Shown: positions 9,675 through 20,680, counted from the stretch's first letter. The stretch: DNA of 64,000 nucleotides from Phaeodactylum tricornutum CCAP 1055/1 (GCF_000150955.2 NC_011670.1:62001-126000); one strand, 5' to 3'. Translations and numbers: made by a program. Notes: generated from the letters alone by a model not told the origin.

Positions 9675-10134
9675 TCGAACATCATTCACCCCTAATGCAG
9701 AGAATCATATGAGGGTTTCTGGTTTCCATCCACCTGCCACAGCACGACTACTCGTCGTCTGTCCTAATTTGTGTTTAGACACAAAACCCCTATTGGATGA
9801 AGAAACCCGAAACCCCGGATCAACCGATTCTCTCTTGGGCATATTCGCGATCACTCGGATCGCGAACGCCTCTAAGATCACCATTCCAGCAGTGAAGATC
9901 TCAGGCAGTAGCGCTTTTTCGACGGAACCAGCAACGACGAAGACTCCTTCGATTCCCTTTCTTGACGAAGATTTGCTCACACCCGATCCCTGCCTCTCGT
10001 TGGCTCTGCTTGAAGAGTCCACCGCGCTCGCGTTGGACAACGAAACGGAACTTGACGCGTCTCTCTTGAGTGCGGAAGATGACTCCGCCTCCGAATTTGG
10101 AGAATTTCTTTTGGACGCCGTTGATTGGCTCTGA
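9670..10134 (+). CDS. Probable second exon of bZIP gene (acidic C-terminal region)
   Basis: An open frame of about 155 codons starts right after the bZIP zipper exon, in another frame, and ends at TGA 10132-10134. It encodes a Ser/Thr/Asp/Glu/Leu-rich chain ending EFGEFLLDAVDWL, which looks like an acidic activation domain with bulky hydrophobics. It has no good start of its own. Splicing 9533 to 9670 joins it in frame to the bZIP. Other possible acceptors exist (9702, 9742, 9778), but the last two do not keep frame with the GTAACT donor. It could also be a separate small gene starting at ATG 9709. Confidence 0.45.
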   Translation, partial: HSRTSFTPNAENHMRVSGFHPPATARLLVVCPNLCLDTKPLLDEETRNPGSTDSLLGIFAITRIANASKITIPAVKISGSSAFSTEPATTKTPSIPFLDEDLLTPDPCLSLALLEESTALALDNETELDASLLSAEDDSASEFGEFLLDAVDWL

Positions 10135-10403
10135 GAGCTGCATGCATGCACGCTTTTGTAGTAGTGTTTTATCAGTATTCGCAATAGTTGCCGGACAACC
10201 ACACGAGCAATTAGATTGTAGCAACTAAAAGATCTGTTTCATACCATTAGCATCTTTGCGCTTTTAACGTAGCAGGTTGTTGTAACAGGTTTTATGGGTG
10301 GTGATTCTTATGTATATGTACTCATCCTTGGAAACATGAAGAAATAGAATCAAACGATCAAGTCTTCCCAACCGAAGCAGACTGTGAAATTGATTTCGCT
10401 GTA

Positions 10404-10961
10404 TTACAGTATCGTGAGACGATCAAAACAAACCACACGTTCATCCTCCAGCATGAGGATTTTATGTCGGTGATTCAACAAAGCAATATTGGACTGAACC
10501 ACACCACAATGATCCAAGAGTTCTTTGGGAACGGAATCCAAGACAGCGGGATCCGGGATTACCAGCATAACATTCCGGCCGGGATTGTTTATTCGAAAAG
10601 TCTGGATCGCTGTCAGGGAGGATGATTCATCCATTGCGTGCTCCGGAAGCACGTAGACGTCGTGGGGTCCATCCACGTTGGGTTGCGTCCAAATCCACGG
10701 CCACACCTCCTTACCCGCCTGAAACTCGCGTAACAGAGTTGGGAGATCGTCCGCCGTGGGAGTCTCCAAGTAGACGTCAAAGTCGCACGCATCCGGATTC
10801 GCGACTGCTATTGATGTAGTCGCTGCCTCTTCCAATCGCACCGGCGTTCCCGAAATCAACCACGATGATGCGGCGGTTACACTCGCACCGACGCCAACGA
10901 CAAGCCCCCGCCGCGGAATCCCCTGCCGAGCGAGACGCCCAAACGAAGCACCCCAAACCAT
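10404..10961 (-). CDS. Small protein of unknown function, possible mitochondrial presequence
   Basis: 185 aa from the ATG at 10961 (the frame extends upstream without another ATG). The N-terminus, MVWGASFGRLARQGIPRRG, is rich in Arg and Ala with no acidic residues, as in mitochondrial presequences, and is followed by a short hydrophobic Gly/Ala/Val stretch. The rest is a mixed alpha/beta soluble domain with no motif I recognise. It is divergent from the LURP-like gene. The function is unknown. Confidence 0.6.
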   Translation of the reverse strand: MVWGASFGRLARQGIPRRGLVVGVGASVTAASSWLISGTPVRLEEAATTSIAVANPDACDFDVYLETPTADDLPTLLREFQAGKEVWPWIWTQPNVDGPHDVYVLPEHAMDESSSLTAIQTFRINNPGRNVMLVIPDPAVLDSVPKELLDHCGVVQSNIALLNHRHKILMLEDERVVCFDRLTIL

Positions 10962-11621
10962 GAAAGAATTGGCTGATTGCGTCCAAGTCCAGCGCAATTT
11001 CGGTTTAAGCCCACTGTCTCTGCCGCTTGGTTCGGTAGCCTAGGATCATCGACGATACAGTGACCAGCCTCTTTGGACGTGATCGACGAGGGTGGATTTC
11101 TCTTTTTCGCAACAGGCACAGTCAGCCTCTCGTCGATCCAGATTACCTTCGGAATGGGTTTCCGGGTTTATTTCTGCACTTATGTGGGAGATTACGGGGA
11201 AAAGACACTCACCCTCCCAGCTTATGTTAGTCATCGAGAACACAAGCTCATGGAACAAGCTCATGCGTTTTCCACAAGATTTCTGACCGAAATTGACAAG
11301 CTGACTCTGTGTAATTTCGGCAAGTCGTGCAGAACGTGCAAACCACCGAAATTTGAGAACCGGTGTCATTTTTGATTTCGCCAGATAGTACTCTAGGAAG
11401 ATCGATTTGGAACAGAAAACAAATTTTGTTTATTCGAGCTCCACCAATCCGAAGCATTCGCTTTGTTGGAGGTTCCACCGGTGTCAGTCGTGATTGGCAG
11501 ACAACCCAACAGTCAAAAGCTTTTTGACATCTCTCATAAAATCAATCAACCGCCAAACAAAACGAGAACACTCATTAACAGTAACATCAATATCATCAAC
11601 AAAAGCAACACCAAAAGCACC
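10962..11621. other. Divergent intergenic region
   Basis: 660 bp between the small minus-strand gene and the LURP-like gene. The last 80 bp before the ATG is an A/C-rich leader with repeated CAACAAAA/CAACACC units, typical of an untranslated leader. No further gene was seen. Confidence 0.5.
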
Positions 11622-12545
11622 ATGCCATCCAACAACAATTCATCCGCCTCTGAGCTTGCCGTTTACGCCAACCTCGTATCCTACAAGTACGATGGAGACA
11701 GCAAGACCCACAGCGCCAACCGTGGTGGAGATGCCAACGACATGTCCGTCTACGGCAATGCCGTCAAGGTCTCCCTCCACGGACTACCCGTAGCAGGCCT
11801 CACCGACGACGATGACGACTCCAGTGTGGTCAACGACGGACGTCTGCTCGTCAAAGACCCGCAGGTGGTCGCTGCACAAGAAGAAGACGTCAAGGACGAG
11901 CAGAGCATTTCAGTGGACGAAAGCCAACTGCTGTCGACCCGCAAGGCCTTTGCTCCGTGCACGGACCCCAATTCCATCATCAAGGTGTCCTTGGATCATC
12001 GTCGTGGCTTCCTCGGACGTCGCGGGAACGTTCGCGTACTGGATTCTGCCGGCAAGCCCTTCGCCGGCGGCGTCCATCTGAAAGAGTTCCAGCGTCATTT
12101 GCTCCGCCCCAGCTACTTGCTGCGGACAGCCAACAAGACACCGGTCGCTTTGTGTGTCCAGCAAAATGCACAAACAGGATCGTCGACCAAGGTCTTCAAC
12201 ATCTACTCTACTCGCCAAGGTGTCACCGCTGACGTGACCAAAGTGGTCCATGTTGCCGGTGTCAGCTACTACCCGGCATACCGAGTTGAATTGGCCTCTG
12301 CGGCGAGCGATTGCGTTGTTTCCACATGGACCGGCAAAGAATCGGTGCCCATCTGGGAGCTGAGAACCGATGCGAATACTGTGACGATCCAAGACATCAA
12401 TGTAGGCCGCATACTCGGAAGTATTGAGCAACACGAGGGTTTGAAGACTGGCTGCGACATTGTCTTGAACGCCGGTGTTGACCCAGCACTCGTCTTGTGC
12501 GTCGGTACCATCTTGGAAGCAAGCTGTACTGCCGTGAAAGCGTAG
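11622..12545 (+). CDS. LURP-one/tubby-C-like domain protein
   Basis: 307 aa from the ATG at 11622; the frame is open upstream but low in complexity (Asn/Ser/Lys), as expected of a leader. The N-terminal 110 residues are Asp/Ser-rich and probably disordered. From about residue 125 a beta-rich domain follows, and near the C-terminus the segment NAGVDPALVLCVGTILEA (about 283-300) resembles the last helix of LURP-one-related and tubby-C-like folds, where a gly-x-Asp-x-Ala-Leu pattern precedes a hydrophobic helix. No signal peptide. In plants this family is linked to defence, and the fold is shared with phospholipid scramblases; a lipid-binding role here is only inference. Confidence 0.55.
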   Translation: MPSNNNSSASELAVYANLVSYKYDGDSKTHSANRGGDANDMSVYGNAVKVSLHGLPVAGLTDDDDDSSVVNDGRLLVKDPQVVAAQEEDVKDEQSISVDESQLLSTRKAFAPCTDPNSIIKVSLDHRRGFLGRRGNVRVLDSAGKPFAGGVHLKEFQRHLLRPSYLLRTANKTPVALCVQQNAQTGSSTKVFNIYSTRQGVTADVTKVVHVAGVSYYPAYRVELASAASDCVVSTWTGKESVPIWELRTDANTVTIQDINVGRILGSIEQHEGLKTGCDIVLNAGVDPALVLCVGTILEASCTAVKA

Positions 12546-12999
12546 GCTTTTCAGTCAAGTGTCTCACGAAAGGTGATACCGTGAAGCCTCTTATCTACTT
12601 GTTACTCTCCCAACACAACCCCGTCCAGATCGCCTTCGTGTCCTAAAACCCTTAAAATAGAAAGACTACAGTAAATTATAGTTGTGTGAAAATTCTGTTT
12701 GGTTCCAGTAATTCAAATACGAGTTTGACGAAAGAGTATGTACGCTTTAACGATGATAGGGCGTTGATGTTTGGTCGCAGTGTCGTCACAGGCAATTCAA
12801 TTTTGTTCGTGTTCTAGTCTAACAATAAGTTCTGTAAAGGTAACGCCTACGCTGTGGTTGACGTCTGTCTTCTCAATTTACGTGTGGCAACCCGCTCCCA
12901 AAACAGTCACTTGAAAAAACAAATTATTGTAACAAGCAAAGACACATGCAGCGAAGTTTGGCAAGGGCATAGCAATTAGCGTCGCCGGAAAGGCGTTTA
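12546..12999. other. Convergent intergenic region
   Basis: 454 bp between the stop codons of two convergent genes. AT-rich, with no open frame of note. It should hold both 3' UTRs. Confidence 0.5.
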
Positions 13000-14317
13000 T
13001 TATAGTTCACTATCAGCGCCGTTGTTTTCTAGAGTCCCTCGAAAGGCCAGGATGACTATCCCTGCCACGGCCAGCACGGCGCCTAGCGTGGCGGTTAAAG
13101 TTGGAGCCTTGTGATGATACCAAAAGACTAACGGTAAGCTGTACAAGGGTCCAACTGACCCCAAAGTCAAAGCCAAGGCTAGGGCAATTTGAAACAAGGC
13201 ATAGTTGGTCAAGGCGGGTGTCAAAAACGTGACGAGCAATACACCGACCAGTACGTGTCCCCAATTGGAGCGTGTCATGGTGTCTAGAGGTAAGCAATAC
13301 CATGGTGTCTGCAACGTTTTCGGTTCAACCTCGGCCACTATTGATGGTTTCCGCAGAGGAGGACTGTGGCATTGGTACGTTTCTGGGCATAGCGGTAGTC
13401 CACAAACGCATAATCACGGAGGCGCAAAGCATGACGACACCGGCAAAACCAAAGCGCAGCAAGTTAATTTCCCACACCGTCATACGGACTCCGTGTTCCT
13501 TGATCAGCACAGCGCCATACGTGTCTAATCCTACGTTGAGAATGGACATGGCGTAGCCGAGCCGTAAGTTATTCCGGGATTCGGGAATGTCGCTATTTTC
13601 GTCCTTTTCGGATGACTCTGGCAAAGACGCTTCCGGTCGTACTGGATTGTCGTTGCGATCGTCAGAATCTCTTTCAGCCGTCGTTTGGGATAGCGTTGGT
13701 ACAGATAAAGTCAATGGTGTGTTGTCCTTGTCTACAGAGTGCTCTGTTTCGTTCAATTGGAGAGATCCATCCCGCTGCAAGTCCAACAATGGAGGAGCTG
13801 GTTTGTCAACGGCATTGTCGGTACCGGATTCACAATCCGTCTGTTCTTCCACAACAATCGCAGTCGGTTGTTCTTTTTCGACCGCAACCAATACGACACC
13901 GGCTACGGTCAGTACAATTCCTCCCAACGCGGCGAGTCGCAATTCTTCGTCGAGTACGAGCCAACCCAGGACGGCGGCCAGGAAAGGCTTCAAACTGTCC
14001 ATGAAAATGACTCTTTGTGCTCCCAGAATTTGCAAAGCCTGCAGCCAGGTCCAATCGCCAATGACAATGCCAATGGTGGAGGACAGGAACAGATACCCCA
14101 CGGCCCGGGTAGTAAAGACGGCATCGTCCAGGATCTCCTCCTGCGCGAGTCGTCGGGTCGAGACGGCAAGGATCAAGAATCCTACACTGGCCACGTTACA
14201 CTTGAATAAGTTGAGGGCGAAAGCACTGCCTTGCCAGTGATGTTCCCATACGAGAAAACCCAAGGTCATGATCAATGGCGCCGCCAGTGAGGCCGTGACA
14301 CCCAAGGCGAACGTCAT
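13000..14317 (-). CDS. EamA-type drug/metabolite transporter (two exons)
   Basis: Predicted CDS complement(join(13000..13308,13379..14317)), about 415 aa. Two open frames in different phase encode the two halves of one carrier. A 70-nt intron (13309-13378, GTACCA...TTGCAG) joins them exactly in frame. The first exon has an EamA module: about five helices including GDWTWLQALQILGAQRV and LAAVLGWLVLDEEL. A Ser/Asp/Glu-rich loop of about 80 residues follows, then the second module, which continues through exon 2 with ALFQIALALALTLGSVGPLY. EamA/DMT carriers are ten-helix pumps for small metabolites; the substrate is unknown. The start is ATG 14317, since the codon at 14332 is TTG. Head-to-head with P5CS. 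Confidence 0.78.
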
Positions 14318-14968
14318 GACGGGGTACGGCAACGTCCGGTCTCGACAACGATCGCGTCAAGTAAGCGCAGACGGTATCACTTTCACTCACACAGTCAGTC
14401 AACATGGAACCAAGTGGATCCGACGCCAACTACAAAAGCGTCAGGGAGAATTGCGGCAGCAATGGTGACGTTGCCGTGGTTTTGTTCCTTGGATTCGGTG
14501 CCGTAGAGATGTGCATGGACGAAGAGAGAGGAAAAAAAAAAGCAACGACGAAACTTTCGACTCTCCTCGCTCCGTGTCCGTGGTGTGACTTGAGTTGGAA
14601 TATGCTCGAACCTGGTGGTCCCGGCATGATCCAGTCACGGATAGTGACTGCACCCCAACGAGTGAAATTCGCGAATCGTTTGGGTCTTGTACGAATCCGT
14701 CGGTCTTGGATGCCGCTCCCGAAATTTCGAATTCGAACCGTACGAGGTTTCTCACGCAAGAGTTCTCACTCGGATGGATGGACACGACGAACACATCATG
14801 AGTGGGAATTCTCGGTGACTGTGCCATGGATCGGACCGTCCGAAACACGGTACCCTCCTCCGTTGGGTGTACTGTTTGTTGTGCGAGGTACATCGAGGAG
14901 AACCAACTACATCCCCCGACATTTCCCCCCTTTTTCCCAAACACACCAACACTGACAAATCGCCGCAT
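14318..14968. other. Divergent promoter region of DMT carrier and P5CS
   Basis: 651 bp shared upstream region. It contains TCACTCACACAGTCAGTCA at about 14384-14402, one of several CACTGACTGT-type elements seen in promoters of this window. Open frames here lack family features and overlap the leader of P5CS. Confidence 0.5.
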
Positions 14969-17377
14969 ATGAATCCCCCGGTGGCTTTGGAATCCTGCGA
15001 ACCCGCGTCTCGCGCCGCGCTCCGTCGGGCGCGTCGGGTCTGTGTCAAGGCCGGTACATCCGTCGTAGCGAATGAAGACGGACGGCCTTCGTTGACGCGT
15101 CTCGGCGCCATGACGGAACAAATCGCCGACCTCGTCCAATCGGGCATTCAAGTCATTCTCGTATCCAGTGGATCTGTGGGAATGGGGAAGCGACTCTTGC
15201 GCAAACAACGGAACCTGCAAATGAGCTTTCGGGACATTCACAACAACGATCACGTCAATATTATCGGTACCAACAACGGAATGATGCCGGACGATGTCTC
15301 CCTTTTGGCCAAGTCCGGCGTGCCCCGGACGGCGTCCAGCTCGTTCGTGTCGCTGCTTGACGTCAACGAACGCCCCCACACGTTGGCCGAAAAGAAAAAG
15401 TACTACGACTCGGCCTGTGCGGCCGCGGGACAGTTCGAAATGATGAATCTCTACTGCGGGTTGTTCGCATCGTACGATATTACCGCCTCGCAAATTCTCG
15501 TTACCCAGACAGACTTTGTCGACGAATCGCGTCAACGGAATTTGCAGTATTCCATTGAGCGACTGCTGGGGTTGGGAATCGTCCCCATTATCAACGAGAA
15601 TGATGCCGTCTCGGCCAATATGGGATACACTGCGGACGACGTGTTCTCCGACAATGATTCACTCGCGGCCCTCTGCGCCCGCCACTTTGGCGCCGAAGTA
15701 TTGCTGCTGTTGACGGATGTACCCGGGGTCTTTGATCGACCACCAACGGAACCAGACGCCACTCTGCTGCGATTGTACCAATCGCAACCCGTCGCTATTG
15801 GGGAAAAATCCAGTCAAGGTCGCGGCGGCATGGCCTCCAAAATCGACGCCGCCTTGTCCGCCGTCCAACCCGGATCAACCTGTTGTGCCTGTGTCGTGGC
15901 GGCAGGGAACGATTTGAACGTCATTCGTTCGGTTCTCGCCAAAACACCACCGACCACAGCCGTGTCAATGAAAGACATCAAAGGTACCATGTTTTGTACA
16001 CCGGGAAGTGCGTTGGAAGCACAGGCCGTGGCCGATTTCGTCTCGGACACCCACCAAGACGCGAGTGTTGCCGAACAAACACGAATCTTGGCGACGGCAG
16101 CCCGAACACAAGCGCGTAAACTCCAAGCCTTGCCGTATGGGGCACGACAAACGATTCTCAACGCCGTCGCGGATGCCTTGCTCACCCATCAGGAGGCCTT
16201 GATGGAAGCCAACTTGCTCGATTTGCAAGCAGCCGAGCGGGATGGCGTTAGTGAGGTGTTGAAGAAGCGTCTGGGTCTGACGCTCCAAAAGTTTGACACG
16301 CTGGCGGCTGGTATACGCCAAATTTCGGCCAACAAGGACCCACTCGGTGTCATACACAGCAGGCGTGAATTGGCGGACAATCTTGTCTTGTCGCAAGTGA
16401 CGGTTCCGATTGGCGTATTGCTTATTATTTTTGAATCGCGTCCAGACAGCATGCCGCAAATTTCTGCGCTGGCTCTGGCCTCAGGCAATGGACTGTTACT
16501 GAAGGGAGGAAAGGAAGCAACGCATTCGAACGCAGCCATACACAAGGTTATCGGAGACGCGATTGAAGAAAGCAGTGGAGGAGAAATTACCAGAGATATC
16601 ATTGCATTGGTAACAAGTCGAGGACAGGTGGCTGATTTACTGAGTCTAGACGACGTGATCGACTTGGTCATCCCTCGAGGGAGCAATGACTTGGTATCGT
16701 ACATCAAGTCCCACACGAAGATTCCGGTCCTCGGACACGCCGACGGCGTATGTCACGTCTATGTGGATGAGTCCGCCGCTGCGGATGCCGCAAGCAAACT
16801 GTGCGTGGATGCCAAAACGGACTATCCATCGGCTTGCAACGCCATGGAGACACTTTTGTTGCACGCAGCAACGCTTTCCAACGGGGTAGCCGCTGCGACG
16901 CTCATGGCCCTGCGAGCATCCGGAGTGCAGTGTCTAGGAGGACCGGCCGCAATGAAATCTGGGTTGTGCGATCGGGCTGCCCCAGAACTCAAACATGAAT
17001 ACGGGGACTTGACCTGCTTGGTCGAGGTCGTTCCGAACCTAGAGGCCGCAATTGATTGGATCCACAAGTACGGTAGTGGTCATACCGAAGCGATTGTCTG
17101 CGGTGAGGAGAGTGACGTTGGTGAGGAATTCTTACGAAAGGTTGATGCAGCTTGTGTCTTTCGCAACGCATCGACACGATTCGCCGATGGCTTTCGATTT
17201 GGCTTGGGCGCTGAAGTGGGTATATCGACCGGTCGTATTCATGCACGTGGCCCCGTAGGCGTGGAAGGTTTGCTGACGACGAAATGGCAACTGCGATCCG
17301 AAAAGGGAATCCATTACGTGGCCCAATTTGCCGGAGAGAATGCGCAAAAGAACTACACGCACAGAGAATTAATGTGA
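14969..17377 (+). CDS. P5CS: Bifunctional delta-1-pyrroline-5-carboxylate synthase
   Basis: 802 aa from ATG 14969. The N-terminal half is glutamate 5-kinase: KAGTSVV near residue 22, the ILVSSGSVGMG phosphate loop, INENDAVS, and SDNDSLAALCA before an LTDVPGVF block. The C-terminal half is gamma-glutamyl phosphate reductase: GVLLIIFESRPD, then a catalytic Cys in DYPSACNAMETLL (about residues 614-626), and RFGLGAEVGISTGRIHARGP. Together they make glutamate semialdehyde/P5C for proline synthesis from ATP, NADPH and glutamate. Oddly, about 55-60 residues separate the GKRLLRKQ helix from the GQFEMMNLY block, where plant enzymes are much shorter; the insert is fully open and in frame. No plastid or mitochondrial presequence is evident, so it is probably cytosolic. 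Confidence 0.95.
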   Translation: MNPPVALESCEPASRAALRRARRVCVKAGTSVVANEDGRPSLTRLGAMTEQIADLVQSGIQVILVSSGSVGMGKRLLRKQRNLQMSFRDIHNNDHVNIIGTNNGMMPDDVSLLAKSGVPRTASSSFVSLLDVNERPHTLAEKKKYYDSACAAAGQFEMMNLYCGLFASYDITASQILVTQTDFVDESRQRNLQYSIERLLGLGIVPIINENDAVSANMGYTADDVFSDNDSLAALCARHFGAEVLLLLTDVPGVFDRPPTEPDATLLRLYQSQPVAIGEKSSQGRGGMASKIDAALSAVQPGSTCCACVVAAGNDLNVIRSVLAKTPPTTAVSMKDIKGTMFCTPGSALEAQAVADFVSDTHQDASVAEQTRILATAARTQARKLQALPYGARQTILNAVADALLTHQEALMEANLLDLQAAERDGVSEVLKKRLGLTLQKFDTLAAGIRQISANKDPLGVIHSRRELADNLVLSQVTVPIGVLLIIFESRPDSMPQISALALASGNGLLLKGGKEATHSNAAIHKVIGDAIEESSGGEITRDIIALVTSRGQVADLLSLDDVIDLVIPRGSNDLVSYIKSHTKIPVLGHADGVCHVYVDESAAADAASKLCVDAKTDYPSACNAMETLLLHAATLSNGVAAATLMALRASGVQCLGGPAAMKSGLCDRAAPELKHEYGDLTCLVEVVPNLEAAIDWIHKYGSGHTEAIVCGEESDVGEEFLRKVDAACVFRNASTRFADGFRFGLGAEVGISTGRIHARGPVGVEGLLTTKWQLRSEKGIHYVAQFAGENAQKNYTHRELM

Positions 17378-18597
17378 ATGCTTTGGACTGTGCGACAATA
17401 GGGAAGTTTTTGGTCGCCCGTCAAAGGGATACTGCATAGGTAGCGATCGTTTGTTTGGCCAGGACGAAATATATACAGTTGGTATCGCCTTACGGAGTAG
17501 ATGTCGATCTAGCAAAGCTAAAGAGCTCTGTTGGTTGTAGAAACGCTATTAGTATGCAGACACTCAAAATTGCAACAAAACTTAACGTTTTCAATCCGCT
17601 GGCTAGAAGAGGTGCGCGTCAAATTAATGGAACTTCTCTATCATGGTTCGATCTTAACTCTCTGCAGTATACATTGGCAGCTCCATACGCTTTGAGAACA
17701 ATCCTTCATGCCGAACTCAGTGATTCAGACCATATAATCGTTGTGAAAGCTCGGACTAGTCGTTCCTCGCGGTATTGGCAAAAAAAAACACAAGTTTCCG
17801 ATGCTTGTCTTTGGATCTTCAGGGATCGTACGTGACTGCTTTGGGAGGAGTGGCTGCCAATGTTTCTTTGTTAAATCAGCCTTAGGATTAAAACGAAACT
17901 GTACTGACTGTTCGTTCGCGAACGACAAATGAGCATAGGAATAATTATCTATGATGGATGCGCTTGACAGTGAGCGCTTTTCAAATTTTGAATGGTACTC
18001 ACATTGTTTTCCTTGTCCAATTGATGGACTGCCAACAAGGTAAAGTTTATAAGAGAATTAAATTGTGAACTATGTCAGCAGGTTGCCGACACTAGCCATC
18101 TAGATTTTGACCTTTCCACCAACAGACGAGCGGTCTCTTCTTCGAATGGAATTTGCTTCCGCAAATCCAGGATGCGTGAGAGCATTGTACGAAGTGTCGG
18201 CTGCGGGGAAATACACGAATGTTTACTTGTTTGTAGATGGCCTTGGTCCTACAATAACGATGCCAATTTTGCTTGTGAAGAAACGAATATTATTATTTTT
18301 ATTTCTGGAGCCGAGTGTCGTAGTGCCATGTTCAAAAGCGTCGAGAAGGGGTTTTTGTTGATGTTTTTACGTGTACGACCACATGCATACCCAGTATGTA
18401 CCTGATTGTGAGTACCCGGTTTTCATCCTTTCATTAAGCTGATTGTCTTTACGACATATAGAAAAGAGCCTTATGCTGTCACAAAATGAATACAAAGTGA
18501 ACGTTGACAAAAGGCCGGTACCACAAACTGAGGAAATTCTGGTCATGTTTCGACCAGAGCCTTGCCGATACCGGTTAATCCCCGCTTTAGATACACC
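17378..18597. other. Intergenic region with a degenerate copy of part of the next gene
   Basis: About 1.2 kb downstream of P5CS. It includes the relic listed separately at 17710-17850. The rest, including short frames near 18107-18361, has no recognisable coding signal. It also holds the promoter of the 18598 gene. Confidence 0.45.
17710..17850 (+). pseudogene. Relic duplicate of a propeller-blade segment from the adjacent gene
   Basis: Over about 140 bp, this stretch resembles 18946-19071 of the next gene by eye: both read a DNA pattern for xxxVIVxK then ISDAxL and a GGATC...CAGGGATC...TACG..GATTGCTTTGGGA stretch, with many substitutions and a frame change near the end. The flanking DNA does not match. 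This fits an old partial tandem duplication that has decayed. A tRNA-like or other RNA explanation was not supported. An alternative is a missing upstream exon encoding a second blade, but the frame breaks argue against it. Confidence 0.4.
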
Positions 18598-20584
18598 ATG
18601 GAGAAACCACAATCCTTCTCTGCTGCGGAAACAACTACAAATCCTCACACTACGATTCAGCCATCAACTCGCAAAAGGAATCGACGATGGCTTGACAGAA
18701 GCGTGACAAACACTGAGAACCGCGGGCGCACGGTCTGCACCGGACAGAATTGGAACCTGCAAGACGACCAATCCTTTTGTCTCGGACCAACATCATTTCC
18801 TCAGAAAGGGAAGACCCGCTCATCCATTCCGCGTCTTTTGGCTCAGCGGCAGCAGGGTCTCAGAAGAAATCAGCCAACGATCCACCGTTGGCAGCAAAAC
18901 ATGCTAAGAGAACAACCCAAACCGCTACCAGAACGCGACTACTCAAACCAAGTGATTGTTTGGAAAGTTTCGATGGATCGTTCGCTTCCATTTACGGCAT
19001 TGGAAACGCCAATTTCGGACGCCGTTTTATCCTTGGATCGCCAGGGATCATACGCGATTGCTTTGGGAAAAGGCGGGGGCCAGCGTTGCTCCGATTCGGA
19101 TGCACCGCTTCTAGCGTTGCGCTGTTACGGGATCCCGAGTCGATCCATTCCACACAAACGTGCTGTCGGAATGAGACGCTCTAATCGACACTGTACTGTC
19201 TCTCCTAATTTGTGTACCATTCCTTTAGTCTATCGAACCAGCATGCTCGGAGAAGGATACTGTGTTGAAGACTTGCCGGATCTCGTCGGCACAATGCCAA
19301 CCTTGGTGCTCCTTTCAAGCGATGGCAATGTCGGGACGACTTTTGCAGGTCCATGGCTTAACATATTCGCAAATGAAGTAAGTAAAAATCGGGTGGATAT
19401 TGAAACAACTGTCGACAAAAACAAATGGCTGATGTCCACTCGTATCGCATGTTGAACAGACTGTATCGTACACGTCCATCGTAGTGCATTCTATGCCTGT
19501 AAGCACCATGAGCTCCACCTTTATTCAAACTTTCCGCTTGGAAAAGATGATTGTCAAGCCACCCCATAGTTTGATGGGAACATCACGGCGCAAGTTCTTA
19601 TGGAACGTTCACAAAATCCCTTGCAATCGAGGAAAAATGACATCTCCACTGACAAAGGAATACTTCGCAACTGCGGATGGTATGCTGAATTTGCCGGGAT
19701 ATCTTCATGTTGTTGACGATGACGAAGGTCTTTTACTCACCTGGTTCACCATGGCGGGATGGCATAACGCGAATTTTTCGCCCTGTCAACGTTATCAAGG
19801 ACCCCACCCCCCGCAACGTCGGATAGTAACCGCAGCTTCGCACGGATGGGAGCAGTGTTGGAGCGACCGACACTCGGGTATCGAAGTCAAAGATTCTAGT
19901 ACGGAATGTCTCTTTCTCGAACCATCAATCATGATTGCTTTTGAAGCACGGCTGGATATTTACCAGGTCCACGCAGCTTTGGAGGATCGGCGCCTTCCGA
20001 TTGGCACTATAGACACCAGCTCGCAAATCTTGTACGATTTGATTTCCCTCCAAAACGGTGGACGCATTATGGAACTCGCCGTTGCTCTCAAGACAGAGGG
20101 GAAGGCATCGGTAGGTCTTATTCTGTCGTTGGATATATTGACTCAACATTTTGTAGCACTCCAGTGGGTAAAATGGAAGCCGGGGTCAGCGACGCAACAG
20201 AACTTGAACCTTTTTGGCTGTTCTTGGCGGATGAGGCAGTTGCAGACCGGTCCGTATAGTGTATGGGGCCATCAGAAGAAGCATCCTGATGATGAAGAGC
20301 CTGTATGGTACAAGGCGAGCACTTGGACTCATCTATGCAGGGAAACCAGCCTGGCAGTGGATACTTCCCTAGACCAAGATGCGGAAGTGTGGTCCAGGTT
20401 TACTGTAGCAAACGCTCCGAAGGCAAATGCCTTCCAACGGAAGCTACGTTCACAATGCCCGAAGCTCGTTTCGTACTCAACCTTGTATCCGGATACTTTT
20501 CCGGTTGACAATCATGCCGTGATCATGCAACTGCCAATTCACAGTATGAGGTGTCAAGCACCGATCGAACTAGTGTACGGTTGA
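18598..20584 (+). CDS. Two-exon protein of unknown function, possible beta-propeller
   Basis: Predicted CDS join(18598..19377,19460..20584), 634 aa. The intron is 82 nt with a perfect GTAAGT donor and AACAG acceptor; it joins two long frames in phase. Residues about 1-115 are Gln/Arg/Asn-rich and probably disordered; a second frame also stays open here, so this part of the model is the least certain. From about 118 a blade-like unit (VIVWKV ... ISDAVLSLDRQGSYAIALG) suggests a WD40-type propeller. The rest has many Trp and His but no motif I can assign. No signal peptide or membrane helix. A decayed copy of one blade lies upstream at 17.7 kb. Confidence 0.55.
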
Positions 20585-20680
20585 TATAAAATGATTCATA
20601 GCTATAGGGAAGTGTCATGCAATGGAATGTCTGAATGTTTCGTGTTATTCTTTAGGAGTAATTTTCCCCCCAAGACGGGA

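Noticed and set aside
14441-15535. 364-codon minus-strand frame across the P5CS start
   Set aside because: Antisense to conserved kinase-domain codons, with no family features.
17455-17835. 126-codon plus-strand frame after P5CS
   Set aside because: Its only recognisable part is the decayed duplicate of the neighbouring gene; the rest has no coding features.
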